Positions 7,128-14,760 of a stretch of DNA of 32,385 bases are shown in pieces. The position numbers and the translations under genes are program-made. Every line of letters begins with the position of its first letter. The stretch's first letter is position 1. This stretch comes from a virus. The DNA lies in the IMG/VR virus record IMGVR_UViG_3300031898_000272, positions 1 through 32,385 of that record; one strand, given 5' to 3'. Under the pieces are notes generated by a model. The model was given only the letters and a program-made list of their open reading frames with translations, had not been told where the DNA came from and ran no database searches.

Positions 7128-7508
7128 CTATGATTTCGTGATTAGGATCGTGATACGGAAGTCGAAGGATCGACGCCAGACGTCCTCCTCGGGTAGGTCG
7201 CGTCCTCCCCAAGGAACAATGTCGACGAAGCCCATCGCAGTCCTTGCCTCAAACAGCTTCGTGAGGACCTTGTCGGCGAATTCACGCATCTGACTCTCCA
7301 CTCGAGCCCAGATATCAACTTGGAAGCTCACATCCAGGTACTGCATCTTGTCAGGGAAGCCGCCTCGAATCCGCGTAAAGATCAACTGCAGAGTGGCTGA
7401 TGGCAACGGGAACCCGCGTGGAGGCCTAACCTCATAGACCGTCAAGCCCTCGATCTCACGAAGCTTCCCAGCGATCGCATTCTCAATGGTTTGGATAGGA
7501 GTCGACAT
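7128..7508 (-). CDS. Tail terminator / tail completion protein
   Basis: 126 residues, ATG start. The sequence runs helix-strand (MSTPIQTIENAIAGKLREIE), 'VYEVRPPRGFPLPSATLQLI', 'YLDVSFQVDIWARVESQMRE' and a C-terminal 'RRSFDFRITILI' strand. This is the pattern of gpU/DUF3168-type terminators that cap the tail tube: an N-terminal helix, a proline-rich loop, and a long helix between paired strands. It lies directly upstream of the tail tube, as usual. It begins 6 bases after the stop of the membrane protein. The 63 bases after its end hold only the ribosome site of the tube gene. Confidence 0.75.
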   Translation of the reverse strand: MSTPIQTIENAIAGKLREIEGLTVYEVRPPRGFPLPSATLQLIFTRIRGGFPDKMQYLDVSFQVDIWARVESQMREFADKVLTKLFEARTAMGFVDIVPWGGRDLPEEDVWRRSFDFRITILITKS

Positions 7509-7514
7509 GCGTCC

Positions 7515-7877
7515 TCATCGATCTGCCTTTTGGATATGTAGCCGTGAAGCAGTCAAGAGCAGGCGAACGTTCCATGCGCATCCAAAGCCAAGCAAAACCG
7601 TTGCAAGGATCACTGCTAGCCAGGCAAAAGGACGGAAGCGGGGAATATCAAGAAAGATGATCATAAGGTAGACATGTAGCCAGCTGACCGCTGCTACTTT
7701 GAGGACTGCGAACCATCCCCAGCCGACCTTTCCGATCAGCGAAAATAGGAACAGGTTGTCCTCTCGGAGACCATGATGGCGGATACCAAGCTCGGTGATC
7801 AAGAGGTCAAAGATGTTCAGCGCCCACATTACCCAAAGCAGGTTCACGAAGACAAGTTCAGACCACATGGCTCTCAC
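7515..7877 (-). CDS. Membrane protein (DUF5658-like) within the tail module
   Basis: 120 residues with three or four predicted membrane segments: about 8-27 (FVNLLWVMWALNIFDLLITE), 45-65 (LIGKVGWGWFAVLKVAAVSW), 66-80, and 85-107 (FAWLAVILATVLLGFGCAWN). The 'NIFDLLITELG' segment followed by an E/N-containing loop is like DUF5658 membrane proteins found in archaea and their viruses. The start overlaps the end of the connector gene by four bases (7874-7877), so it is translated with head-tail genes although it is not an obvious virion part. A lysis or membrane-anchoring role is possible; nothing in the sequence decides it. Confidence 0.7.
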   Translation of the reverse strand: MRAMWSELVFVNLLWVMWALNIFDLLITELGIRHHGLREDNLFLFSLIGKVGWGWFAVLKVAAVSWLHVYLMIIFLDIPRFRPFAWLAVILATVLLGFGCAWNVRLLLTASRLHIQKADR

Positions 7878-8407
7878 CTTGTCGCTGCAAATGTGTGGCT
7901 TGTTATCTGGCGAAGAATCTCCATAGCCCTCGCCTTGAACAGTTTCTCCTTCTCCTCGCTCTTGGCCAGGCGGTGGAAACAGTACGATGCCGCGAGAAAT
8001 GTGGAGGCCTCCTGGATAGGCTTCATGCTGTAGCGGTATGTCATCTCGACCTCTACACCTATCGATGGCGCGGTTGTGAAGATGATCTTGCCTTCAGCCC
8101 CTCGAAGCTCGAACTTGTCTGATGCTTGCTGGACGGTATCTACGTAGACTGTGACTTTCGTTTCGTCGTCGGTTGTGTTGCCCTGGTCATCAACGACAGG
8201 CTTGTAGGTAGTTCGGAAGGTTTTGTTCGCCGAGGACTTTTGTATGCCCAGGAGTTCCTTGATCTGCTGTCCCGTCCAGACCTTCTCTGTAATCTGTTCT
8301 ATGTCGCGGTCTGCCCAACCAATCATCTCGTCGACTATTGCATCGCTGATCTCTGTAGCTGTCAGCCCAGAGAGGTTTCTAACCTCAGCTTTCGTCGTGT
8401 ATGGCAA
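7874..8407 (-). CDS. Head-tail connector (gp6-like)
   Basis: 177 residues from TTG (MPYTTKAEVRNLSGL). The opening 'YTT..EVR.L.GL' and 'ATEISDAIVDEMIGWADRDI' helices are typical of gp6/gp15-type connector proteins, as is the C-terminal helix after 'TFLAASYCFHRLAKSEEKEK'. Residues 60-125 form an inserted beta-rich part (FRTTYKPVVDDQGN ... VTVYVDTVQQASDKFELRGA ... VEVEMTYRYS), common in archaeal-virus versions. It would sit as a ring below the portal. Its position right after the capsid gene fits. Confidence 0.75.
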   Translation of the reverse strand: MPYTTKAEVRNLSGLTATEISDAIVDEMIGWADRDIEQITEKVWTGQQIKELLGIQKSSANKTFRTTYKPVVDDQGNTTDDETKVTVYVDTVQQASDKFELRGAEGKIIFTTAPSIGVEVEMTYRYSMKPIQEASTFLAASYCFHRLAKSEEKEKLFKARAMEILRQITSHTFAATR

Positions 8408-8441
8408 ACACAGTCAACTCTAATGTTTCAGTCGAATTCCT

Positions 8442-8488
8442 CAAAAATGGGGAAACTTCTCAAACACGGGAAAATTGTGGGAAAAAGG
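8442..8488 (-). terminator. U-rich tract after the capsid gene, possible archaeal terminator
   Basis: Read on the minus strand, the 94-base gap after the capsid stop contains T runs of 5, 4, 3, 3 and 5 separated by short C/G pieces. Archaeal transcription can end at such U-rich stretches without a hairpin. On the plus strand the same region shows three loosely repeated GGGAAA blocks. A partial terminator here would lower expression of tail genes relative to capsid. This is weakly supported. Confidence 0.3.
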
Positions 8489-8501
8489 GGATCTTCAGGG
8501 C

Positions 8502-9581
8502 TTAGGCTGTGATCAGCTTCACGATGCCCTTCGTGTTCAGGACGCCTAATCCGTACTCCATCGTGCCATACAGGTAGGTCTTCCTTTCGCCAGGCTCGTA
8601 CTTCGGTTCCACTTCAGGGTCCCGCTTGACTTCCTCGACCCACACTCTCTCGCTGATCAGGAAAGCGTGGTAGGTTGTGATTCCTCCGGCGCCCGTGCCG
8701 GTCGGAACCTGTGTGGTCTTCAGCACCTTGATTCCAAGCCATTGTCCGATCTCGCCGTTCAATATGACTTCTCGTCCGCCGTACTGGGCGGCGTTGATGA
8801 ACTTGTCGCTCTTCAGCAACGGGCCTTCCTGTGCCGGATGGATGACCACCACGCGAGGCTCACGCTTCTCCTTCCGCATCGTGGTTATCGCATTCGCCAG
8901 GAGGTCAGTGGAGAACACATCGCTTGAGTCAACTGTGGCCTCCGAGGTGGCATCTCCACCGTAGAGGGTTCCTGCAATTCCTGATGCTGCTTCGAGCGCT
9001 GCCAAGATATCTTTGTCCTCTTTGTTGGCGACAGCTTCCGAGAGAAGATCTGTCAGCACATCGACCACATTGAAGGTGACTTGTTCGATGACTTGTCTTG
9101 TAACCGAGATCGCTGCGATAATCTCCTTTACCGTGATTTCCAGACGATCAACAGTCACTGCAAGGTCATCTGGCTTGGTGCCTTCAGTCGCATCAATCGC
9201 CTCAAGGACCGTGGGGACCTTGGGGAAGTAGAACTTGTTGCCGGGCTGGCCCCGCAGCGTCGTGTCAACGATACCTAGCGCCCTCATCACTCGCTTCGGT
9301 TGGGCGCCGAGTTCAACCTGCGGCGACCAGACGATCGGTATGGCTTTCACCGCGTCCGTTGTAGTCAAAGATTCGCGTAGTTTGTTGACGACCTTGATCT
9401 GCCAGGGCCCTATGGCTTCTTCGAGTACGGGTGGGGCTACGATCCCTTTCCCTGCTTCTTCCTTACTCACTTTCGGTTCAACCTCCTTCTTCTCCTCGAG
9501 CTGCTCCTTCAGCCGCAGAAGATCCTCTGTAGGAACATGCTCTAGGCCAGTAGAAGCATTCGAGGAAGGAGTCTCGTTCAT
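8502..9581 (-). CDS. Major capsid protein (HK97 fold)
   Basis: 359 residues; ATG behind AAAGGAG (8 bases). Residues 1-55 are a charged helix (TEDLLRLKEQLEEKKEVEPK) like the HK97 delta domain, probably removed by the prohead protease. Then come 'NKLRESLTTTDAVKAIPIVW', 'KFYFPKVPTVLEAIDATEGT', 'ISVTRQVIEQVTFNVVDVLT' and 'RVVVIHPAQEGPLLKSDKFI', ending 'YGTMEYGLGVLNTKGIVKLI', which matches the A-domain and P-domain order of HK97-type shells. It lies just after the protease and before the connector, the standard order. The unusually clear ribosome site fits high expression. Confidence 0.9.
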   Translation of the reverse strand: MNETPSSNASTGLEHVPTEDLLRLKEQLEEKKEVEPKVSKEEAGKGIVAPPVLEEAIGPWQIKVVNKLRESLTTTDAVKAIPIVWSPQVELGAQPKRVMRALGIVDTTLRGQPGNKFYFPKVPTVLEAIDATEGTKPDDLAVTVDRLEITVKEIIAAISVTRQVIEQVTFNVVDVLTDLLSEAVANKEDKDILAALEAASGIAGTLYGGDATSEATVDSSDVFSTDLLANAITTMRKEKREPRVVVIHPAQEGPLLKSDKFINAAQYGGREVILNGEIGQWLGIKVLKTTQVPTGTGAGGITTYHAFLISERVWVEEVKRDPEVEPKYEPGERKTYLYGTMEYGLGVLNTKGIVKLITA

Positions 9582-9663
9582 ACAATCAACTCCTTTCGAG
9601 AATTTTCCTGTTACTCATCGATCCGCTTGCGCGGTCTCAGTAACTATGATGAATGAATGAAGT

Positions 9664-10254
9664 CTAGGCCTTCACGCCTCGTCTTCTGAGCTCAGCCACA
9701 ACCGCAGCCAAGTATTGTTCTCGCTGTTGGGGATTGAGAGACTCGCTTAGCTTGCGCTTCCAGAGCATGATGCTTGTAAAAGGATCGCCGGGGGCAACAT
9801 CTTCGGTGAGTAGGTCAAGGCGTGTGAAGACTATTCCTCGTGGAACAAGGACTCTTGTTTCTTCGGCATCGCGGCTTCTATACTTCGCTTCTATGCTGAC
9901 ATTCCTTATTTTGCCAGCGTCATAGAGCCTGTTGACTTCCTCATCCACAACCCTGATGATGGCTTCGGCCTTCATGTCTTCGAACTCTGAGTCTACAACC
10001 TTGTTTCGTGGAAATGGAAGTTGCCTTTGATGGTTGAGGCCTAGAGGTTTATCAGCCAGAGAGCGGGCTGAGGACATTAACTCTTCCTCTGTGTACTTGG
10101 CGCGGTTCCCAGTTGTGGTGACGTGGATCGCGTGGACCTTGTAGAAGCGCCCTTCCTCGCCTTCCACCATCTTGTAGAACTCAATCGGCGGCGCCCAGCG
10201 GAACGATTCGGCTAGGCTTGCGATTCGGAATCTAAGCTTTCTCACCAGATTCAT
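9664..10254 (-). CDS. Prohead maturation protease
   Basis: 196 residues; the ATG overlaps the portal stop (ATGA). The herpes/HK97-type serine protease pattern can be seen: His75 in 'LGLNHQRQ' and Ser120 in 'RNVSIEAKYR', separated by about 45 residues, with 'FTRLDLLTEDVAPGDPFTSI' following, a segment common in these proteases. It would cleave the capsid delta domain inside the procapsid. Residues 8-14 are RFRIASL; nearly the same motif opens two membrane proteins of the same module (14761-15114 and 16435-17190). The C-terminal helix after 165 may act as a scaffold or targeting segment. Confidence 0.8.
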   Translation of the reverse strand: MNLVRKLRFRIASLAESFRWAPPIEFYKMVEGEEGRFYKVHAIHVTTTGNRAKYTEEELMSSARSLADKPLGLNHQRQLPFPRNKVVDSEFEDMKAEAIIRVVDEEVNRLYDAGKIRNVSIEAKYRSRDAEETRVLVPRGIVFTRLDLLTEDVAPGDPFTSIMLWKRKLSESLNPQQREQYLAAVVAELRRRGVKA

Positions 10255-11645
10255 TGCTGGTTCGCCTTTTCTGCAGGCGATCGTTTCGCCTCGCCTTCCT
10301 GAAGTTCGAAGCCTGCGTACTTCGCCAGCATGTTGCGTACTTCGTCTCTGGTGAGGTATTCGACGCCGCTTGAGGCGCTGATCTGAGCTAGTTGAACGAT
10401 GTGCTCCACCTCAACTTCGGGGCGTTCCTGCATGCCCCAGCGGATTCGAACCCCTGCTGCTTTCGGATCGATGTCATTTTGCTGGAGAAGGATCTTGAAG
10501 ACTTCTCTCTCAACGGTCCGTGCTAGGTCCCGTTGCAGTTTTGTGATCTTTCGGTCAGCCATCTTTGTGGCTTCGGTTGCGCTTGCCTCTGTGAAGCCTG
10601 GTGTCGTGAATAGGCGCGTCATAGGAGTTTGGAGGCCTTGCACCACCTGTGAGTTGATGTGCTCGATCATGCCGTCGAATCGGGCAGAAGGATTAATGTC
10701 CAAGGAGTCAACTTCGACAGGCTTGTTCGTGACGAAGTCTGCGTCTGTTGGTGCTGACTGAATTGTCGGGGCATACTCCTTCTCCAGCTTCTCGTCGCCC
10801 ACGCCTTCAAACTTCCAAAGCCGTTTCGGTGCCGCGTAGCGGTGAACGATCTTCTGTATGTCATCCTCGAGTCGAGCTTTGATGTCTAGGAACGCCGGTC
10901 GAACGCTGGTCTCGTCGATCTGCTTGCTTGTTGCGAGGCTGTGCAGGATCCCCATGCCCCATGCGGACCCGTCCACAGGATTCAACCGGAAATGAATGAT
11001 CTCTTCAGCAGTGAACTCGACCTTGTCTGTGCCTATCTGTTGAATGTAGTTTTGAGCGCGTCCGCCAATCTTGCTTCGTAAGATGAATTTGATCGATGAG
11101 AGGGGCAGAATCTTCAAGGAGACAAGCTTCTTGTTGGCGAAGACCCTCTCCCAGAAGCAGTTGCCTGACAAGACAACCTCCTTCGAGGTTTGCATGAGCA
11201 GGCCGTCCATGTTCACCTCGTCACAGAAGTCGTCAATTATCTTCTTGGCCTCTTCGAAGCCGGGTTCGCAGACGGTATAGAATCCTGCGCCTGCGACCTG
11301 TTCGCCTATGTAGTCAACGGCCGCCATTACCGCCGGGTCTTTCAGGTAGTAGTCGACAAGCGTTGCAAGGCTGACCGGAGGCTGCTCCCCTAGCCTAGCT
11401 TTCATGGCAGGAATGAAAAGCCCCTTTTCAGATGTTGCCTCTCTAAGCGCTTCTGTTATCTTTCCTGGAAGCCGCTGGAACCTTTGAAACGCGGGGATAG
11501 ATATCTTTCGAGTTATGGCTTGAAAGAATCCTTTGCCTCTTTCACTCAAGTCTTCTCGCCTTTCAAGGAGTAGTTGCGGATGACGAGGTTCGCTAGTGCG
11601 CCTCGGCGTGGTCCTTGGCCCCATTTGCGTGAAGCCATCGGACAT
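10251..11645 (-). CDS. Portal protein
   Basis: 464 residues; ATG after AGGAGG (5 bases), which supports this start even though it lies 100 bases inside the methyltransferase gene. Family features: 'VDYYLKDPAVMAAVDYIGEQ', 'ETSKEVVLSGNCFWERVF'-like core (here QTSKEVVLSGNCFWERVF), 'LPLSSIKFILRSK', 'EIIHFRLNPVDGSAWGMGIL' and 'GFTEASATEATKMADRKITK' before long C-terminal helices. The portal forms the dodecameric DNA gate at one capsid vertex and docks the terminase. Residues 1-60 are basic and poorly ordered in appearance. Gene order terminase-portal-protease-capsid is standard. Confidence 0.9.
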   Translation of the reverse strand: MSDGFTQMGPRTTPRRTSEPRHPQLLLERREDLSERGKGFFQAITRKISIPAFQRFQRLPGKITEALREATSEKGLFIPAMKARLGEQPPVSLATLVDYYLKDPAVMAAVDYIGEQVAGAGFYTVCEPGFEEAKKIIDDFCDEVNMDGLLMQTSKEVVLSGNCFWERVFANKKLVSLKILPLSSIKFILRSKIGGRAQNYIQQIGTDKVEFTAEEIIHFRLNPVDGSAWGMGILHSLATSKQIDETSVRPAFLDIKARLEDDIQKIVHRYAAPKRLWKFEGVGDEKLEKEYAPTIQSAPTDADFVTNKPVEVDSLDINPSARFDGMIEHINSQVVQGLQTPMTRLFTTPGFTEASATEATKMADRKITKLQRDLARTVEREVFKILLQQNDIDPKAAGVRIRWGMQERPEVEVEHIVQLAQISASSGVEYLTRDEVRNMLAKYAGFELQEGEAKRSPAEKANQQ

Positions 11646-12364
11646 CGAATCCTCCTAATGATCAAGCCTCGACCATTGTAGAGCTGACGAATCAGAGGAT
11701 GATTGCCATAAGTGAGAAGCCACTTGCCTTTGACCTGGCGCAGCAAAGCGGCAAGATCTCTATGGTCCTGTTCGCTGAACGGTGAGGGGCGTGCCTGCTC
11801 TGTTTCCGGGTAGGGTGGATCAAGGAAGAAGAATGTCTTGTCGCTGTCCCAGTTTCTAATGCATCTTCTGAAGTCCAAGCAGTCAACGTAGACGCTGTGC
11901 AGGCGTTCAGCGACGACGTTGATTGTTTGGGCGCAATTAGCCCATGCAGTAGCTTTGCGTTGGCGTGCTCTACCGAAGGCCCATCCAGCATGCCACCTGC
12001 CAGAAAACGATGATCGCATACAGTAGTAGAAGGCTACTGCCCTCTCGACGGGATCTGGGATCTTGCCCGAGTCGATTTGAGCCATATACTTGTAGTAGAG
12101 TTCGCGGCTGTAGGGAAGCCACTCGAGCCGCTTCAGGAATTCGTCCTTGCGATCTCGAACCACGGTGAAGAGGTTGACGAGTTCCTTGTCGCAATCATTG
12201 TAGACCTCGACTGGGCTGCGTTCCTTGGCGAACAGTAAGGCAGCTGCGCCTCCGAATACCTCTACATAAACCTCGTGAGGTGGAATAAGCGGTAGCAGCT
12301 TCTTCACTAGGAAGTGCTTTCCGCCCAGGTATGGAAAGAACCGTGAGGCTATCCAGAACTTCAA
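11546..12364 (-). CDS. DNA adenine methyltransferase (D12/Dam class)
   Basis: 272 residues from TTG, its start overlapping the upstream stop as TTGA. D12-class motifs: 'FFPYLGGKHFLVKKLLPLIP' (PY.GGK), 'VYVEVFGGAAALLFAKERSP' (SAM-binding motif I region), 'EVYNDCDKELVNLF', and the catalytic 'FFFLDPPYP' (DPPY). It would transfer a methyl group to adenine N6, probably protecting viral DNA from host restriction or marking packaging sites. The recognition site cannot be told from the sequence. The last 33 codons overlap the portal gene in another frame, so the C-terminus is constrained by two proteins. Confidence 0.85.
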   Translation of the reverse strand: MKFWIASRFFPYLGGKHFLVKKLLPLIPPHEVYVEVFGGAAALLFAKERSPVEVYNDCDKELVNLFTVVRDRKDEFLKRLEWLPYSRELYYKYMAQIDSGKIPDPVERAVAFYYCMRSSFSGRWHAGWAFGRARQRKATAWANCAQTINVVAERLHSVYVDCLDFRRCIRNWDSDKTFFFLDPPYPETEQARPSPFSEQDHRDLAALLRQVKGKWLLTYGNHPLIRQLYNGRGLIIRRIRCPMASRKWGQGPRRGALANLVIRNYSLKGEKT

Positions 12365-12519
12365 CCGTGGCGCTTCCTCTCTTCAAGCCATTCCTCGAGG
12401 TCGACCATGCAGTCATGACAGAGTGTGAGTGTTATCGAGTAGCCTTCAGAGATGCTGTCTCCGCAGCATGCGCAAGCCCTGCGGAGCGACCTGCGAAGCC
12501 ATCCGCCTTTCTTCTTCAT
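12361..12519 (-). CDS. Small Cys4 zinc-binding protein
   Basis: 52 residues from ATG 12519 (MKKKGGWLRR); a longer frame to 12675 reads a low-complexity sequence and is not favoured. Cys16/18/19 and Cys34-x2-Cys37 (ACACCGDSI ... LCHDCMVDL) can bind one zinc. The ATG overlaps the previous gene's stop as ATGA (12516-12519) and its own stop overlaps the methyltransferase start, so it is clearly part of the operon. The helix after Cys37 (DLEEWLEERK) is acidic. Function unknown; DNA or protein binding is possible. Confidence 0.65.
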   Translation of the reverse strand: MKKKGGWLRRSLRRACACCGDSISEGYSITLTLCHDCMVDLEEWLEERKRHG

Positions 12520-12707
12520 GGCTTCTTCCTCTGCTGTGCGATGTAGTAGCGGATCTTGTTCGGGTCGACTTGGCAGAGATGGCAGACAGGGACTCTTGCG
12601 ACCTGTTTCGCGCTGACTCTCACTCTGAGAAACGAGATCTCGCTGCGGGAGACTAGGCGCTTGCACATGACGCACTGGATGAACTCCTCTTGTCTGACTT
12701 TCGGCAC
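12516..12707 (-). CDS. Small Cys4 zinc-binding protein
   Basis: 63 residues from GTG. Cys12-x2-Cys15 (FIQCVMCKR) and Cys42-x2-Cys45 (VCHLCQVD) are a treble-clef-like zinc site with a 26-residue basic spacer. It starts 3 bases after the terminase nuclease stop and overlaps the next zinc protein by four bases. Two adjacent tiny zinc proteins between terminase and methyltransferase suggest accessory roles in packaging or transcription, but this is inference from location only. Confidence 0.65.
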   Translation of the reverse strand: MPKVRQEEFIQCVMCKRLVSRSEISFLRVRVSAKQVARVPVCHLCQVDPNKIRYYIAQQRKKP

Positions 12708-12710
12708 AGG

Positions 12711-13271
12711 CTATCTCTTCCGAATTGGAATCAGAACTGGGGTTTCACTCTCTCGAGAAGCGTAGACAGCCAGAGCGATTGCCCATAGACGGTCGTCGTG
12801 AGTTCCTTCTGGATGCGAGAACTTGATCTGCCCGTCTTTCGTCAGCTCGAACTTCTCTAGGTTGACCTCGGCGATGACTTCAGGGTCGTAAGGGATTCGG
12901 AGGAGACGGAGATGATTGCATTTCGGGTTTCCGCAGGCTTCGACACAGTTCTGCATCTGCTGCTTCATGTAGCCAAGGACTTCTTGCTTCGACTGCATCG
13001 TGAGCATGATGCCTTCAACGTTCGTCAGCCCTGCTGATTTCATGTCCTCAACGACGTATTCGCCGACGCCTGTTTGGTCGACAAGGATCTTTTCGGGTTT
13101 GAATCGGACGGAGAGGATCTTGATGAATCCGATGACGCTGGCATAAGGTGTGTCGAGAGGGAACCGTTTCACGAAGATTAGCTTCGCGATCTTGTCTTGT
13201 TTCGCCGCGACTGCGACGGTTGAGTAGTCAACCTTCTTTCCGAGGTCAACTCCTACGAAGTGGAGTGGCAA
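12711..13271 (-). CDS. Terminase large subunit, nuclease domain (separate gene)
   Basis: 186 residues from TTG (MPLHFVGVDLGKK). The RNase H-like nuclease motifs are present: Asp9 in 'FVGVDLGKKVDYST', Asp65 in 'KILVDQTGVGEYV', and Asp159/Asp160 in 'EGTHDDRLWAIALAVYA'. This domain cuts the concatemer during headful or site-specific packaging. It normally forms one chain with the ATPase; here it overlaps the ATPase gene by 26 bases in the +1 frame. Together the two are 481 residues, a normal full length, so nothing seems lost. It may be translated alone (GGAG lies about 10 bases before TTG) or joined by +1 slippage at CTT-G. Confidence 0.85.
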   Translation of the reverse strand: MPLHFVGVDLGKKVDYSTVAVAAKQDKIAKLIFVKRFPLDTPYASVIGFIKILSVRFKPEKILVDQTGVGEYVVEDMKSAGLTNVEGIMLTMQSKQEVLGYMKQQMQNCVEACGNPKCNHLRLLRIPYDPEVIAEVNLEKFELTKDGQIKFSHPEGTHDDRLWAIALAVYASRESETPVLIPIRKR

Positions 13272-14133
13272 GGATATCGCTCTCCGAGATCAACGCCAAA
13301 TCTGGGTCGATGCACCGTGTGATTAGATCCTGTGGGAAGTAGCTGTCCTCATCCTCGACGAATTCCGCATCGTATTCTCGTCGGAATCGTTCGATCGGTG
13401 TGACTCGCTTGACTTCCTCGATGAAGTTGGGCTCGATGGGTCCGTGGGGTTTGACGCATGCCTGCCATGGCACGTAGTGTTTGCTCCAGCCTTTGCTGAT
13501 CTCTGGATGTGTGTTGATCTTGTAGAAGACTGAGTCTTTCCCCCAGGGTGTGCTTGATGCAATTAAGGTTCCGTTTGTTGTCGCCATCATTGGATAGAGC
13601 ACGTTGTAGAAGATCACTTCGTCGTCGCGGAAGAACGCCGCCTCGTCTATGAGGACTTGATGCGCTGTGTATCCTCGCAAGAGGTTCGGTGAACATGGTA
13701 GGGCGACCATTTGGCTGCCGTTGCGGAACCAGATCACTGTTCGCTGGACTTTGGCGATAAGATGCTTGCGGTCTTCAGGGGTCATGCCATAGATGAACGC
13801 TTGAATCCTATCCATCATGATCATCGATTGCCGGAGAGATGGGGCCACGATCAATGAGAGGGTTCGGGGGTGCGTGGCTGCATACCAGATTGCGCGGACT
13901 GCGATTGTTGTTGTCTTGCCTGCTTGTCGGCTCATGCGGACCGTGATTCTTTTCGATTTGTCGGTTAGAACATTGATCTGATACTGATACGGTGTGAACT
14001 TTAGGTAATGCTTGGCAAAGTAGACAGGACTATCATATGCTTTCTTGATGCGTGCAAGCGTGTCATTGCTTGCTGGCGCTGTCTTTTCCTCTGCGCTTCC
14101 GAGGCGTTTCTCGAGGGCTTTCCATTCCGACAT
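13246..14133 (-). CDS. Terminase large subunit, ATPase domain (separate gene)
   Basis: 295 residues. Packaging motor ATPase: 'FTPYQYQINVL' adenine-binding region, Walker A SRQAGKTT (68-75), Walker B VLIDEAA (160-166), coupling motif SSTPWG (193-198). The end 'RFRREYDAEFVEDEDSYFPQ' is the usual linker towards the nuclease, after which the frame stops at residue 295 and the nuclease continues in the +1 frame. Its start overlaps the RHH gene by 71 bases. All motor motifs are intact, so the split is unlikely to be simple decay. Confidence 0.88.
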   Translation of the reverse strand: MSEWKALEKRLGSAEEKTAPASNDTLARIKKAYDSPVYFAKHYLKFTPYQYQINVLTDKSKRITVRMSRQAGKTTTIAVRAIWYAATHPRTLSLIVAPSLRQSMIMMDRIQAFIYGMTPEDRKHLIAKVQRTVIWFRNGSQMVALPCSPNLLRGYTAHQVLIDEAAFFRDDEVIFYNVLYPMMATTNGTLIASSTPWGKDSVFYKINTHPEISKGWSKHYVPWQACVKPHGPIEPNFIEEVKRVTPIERFRREYDAEFVEDEDSYFPQDLITRCIDPDLALISESDILATPLRRS

Positions 14134-14593
14134 TGAGTCTTTCCTCGACTGCCGCCAACCGCTTCAGCATTTCGCCTTTCGTCACATTGTTCAACATGCC
14201 ATCAAGGACCATGCAGAGGAAACCGAGAAGTTGGTAGAATCTAAGGCGGTCCTCTGAGGGAAGCTTTTGCGCAGCCGAGTAGAGATCATCTATTGCGTTT
14301 GATAGATCGTTGACTCGCTTCTCTCTGATCTGGACCACATCTATTGTGGCTATCTCAAAGCGTAGTTGACCTAGAAGCCCTTTCAGTTTCGCCATGACTG
14401 CTTTCCTCATGGTTGATTCACTGAACCCCCTAGGGGGGTGTGACACACCCCCTACCCCCCTCAGGTATGCCTCCACGATCGTTCGGACGAAGTCGGACAG
14501 GTTCAATCTGTTCCTGCGTGCCTCGATCCTCAAGAGGGTGAGAAACTCTTCATCTATACGAAGATGTAGAAACGGTCTGCCTTTACCCGGCAA
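14063..14593 (-). CDS. RHH protein placed as small terminase subunit (candidate)
   Basis: 176 residues from TTG (MPGKGRPFLHLRIDEEFLTL). Residues 5-45 look like a ribbon-helix-helix DNA-binding domain (strand PFLHLRI, helices EEFLTLLRIEARRNR and LSDFVRTIVEAYL). A short G/P-rich linker (RGVGGVSHPPRG) is followed by about 100 residues of helices, fit for oligomerisation, and a very basic tail. It sits directly before the terminase ATPase, where the small subunit that recognises viral DNA is normally encoded, so that role is inferred. The linker DNA is a strong GC-rich palindrome (14421-14464). It could instead be a late transcription regulator. Confidence 0.6.
   Translation of the reverse strand: MPGKGRPFLHLRIDEEFLTLLRIEARRNRLNLSDFVRTIVEAYLRGVGGVSHPPRGFSESTMRKAVMAKLKGLLGQLRFEIATIDVVQIREKRVNDLSNAIDDLYSAAQKLPSEDRLRFYQLLGFLCMVLDGMLNNVTKGEMLKRLAAVEERLNVGMESPRETPRKRRGKDSASKQ
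14421..14464. repeat. GC-rich nested palindrome inside the RHH/small-terminase gene
   Basis: The element begins CTGA and ends TCAG. It contains the 12-bp perfect palindrome CCCCCTAGGGGG at 14426-14437, and a second pairing of TAGGGGG with CCCCCTA further right, around the centre GTGTGACACAC. Two mutually exclusive hairpins are therefore possible, with runs of five or six G. It codes for the linker between the RHH domain and the helical domain. A packaging (pac) recognition site is one possible role, since in several phages pac lies in the small terminase gene. Confidence 0.6.
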
Positions 14594-14759
14594 AGAAGTT
14601 CACAAGCCATCTTGCTAGCCACAGACAGGCCGCTAGGATCACTAGCAGGATAAAGGCCTTGAGAACTAGGCGGATGGCAAAGCTCAAGACGATTCCGAAG
14701 ACTATGCCTGCGAGGATTGCTAGGAGGGTGATCGCGGCGAGGTAGAGTAGAAATGACAT
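14583..14759 (-). CDS. Small two-helix membrane protein (58 aa)
   Basis: ATG start one base after the stop of the upstream membrane gene (TAG C ATG); the end overlaps the RHH gene by 11 bases. Nearly the whole protein is hydrophobic: segment 1 about 3-27 (FLLYLAAITLLAILAGIVFG), segment 2 about 32-55 (VLKAFILLVILAACLWLARW). With a single Arg/Lys turn between them this is a helical hairpin, the shape of small holins, but no lysis gene is visible nearby. It was found by reading the gap between annotated genes. Confidence 0.6.
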   Translation of the reverse strand: MSFLLYLAAITLLAILAGIVFGIVLSFAIRLVLKAFILLVILAACLWLARWLVNFFAG

Positions 14760-14760
14760 G

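Noticed and set aside
12520-12675. Extended N-terminus for the 52-residue zinc protein
   Set aside because: The extra 52 residues are a low-complexity shadow of the other zinc gene; the ATGA overlap at 12516-12519 supports the short form.
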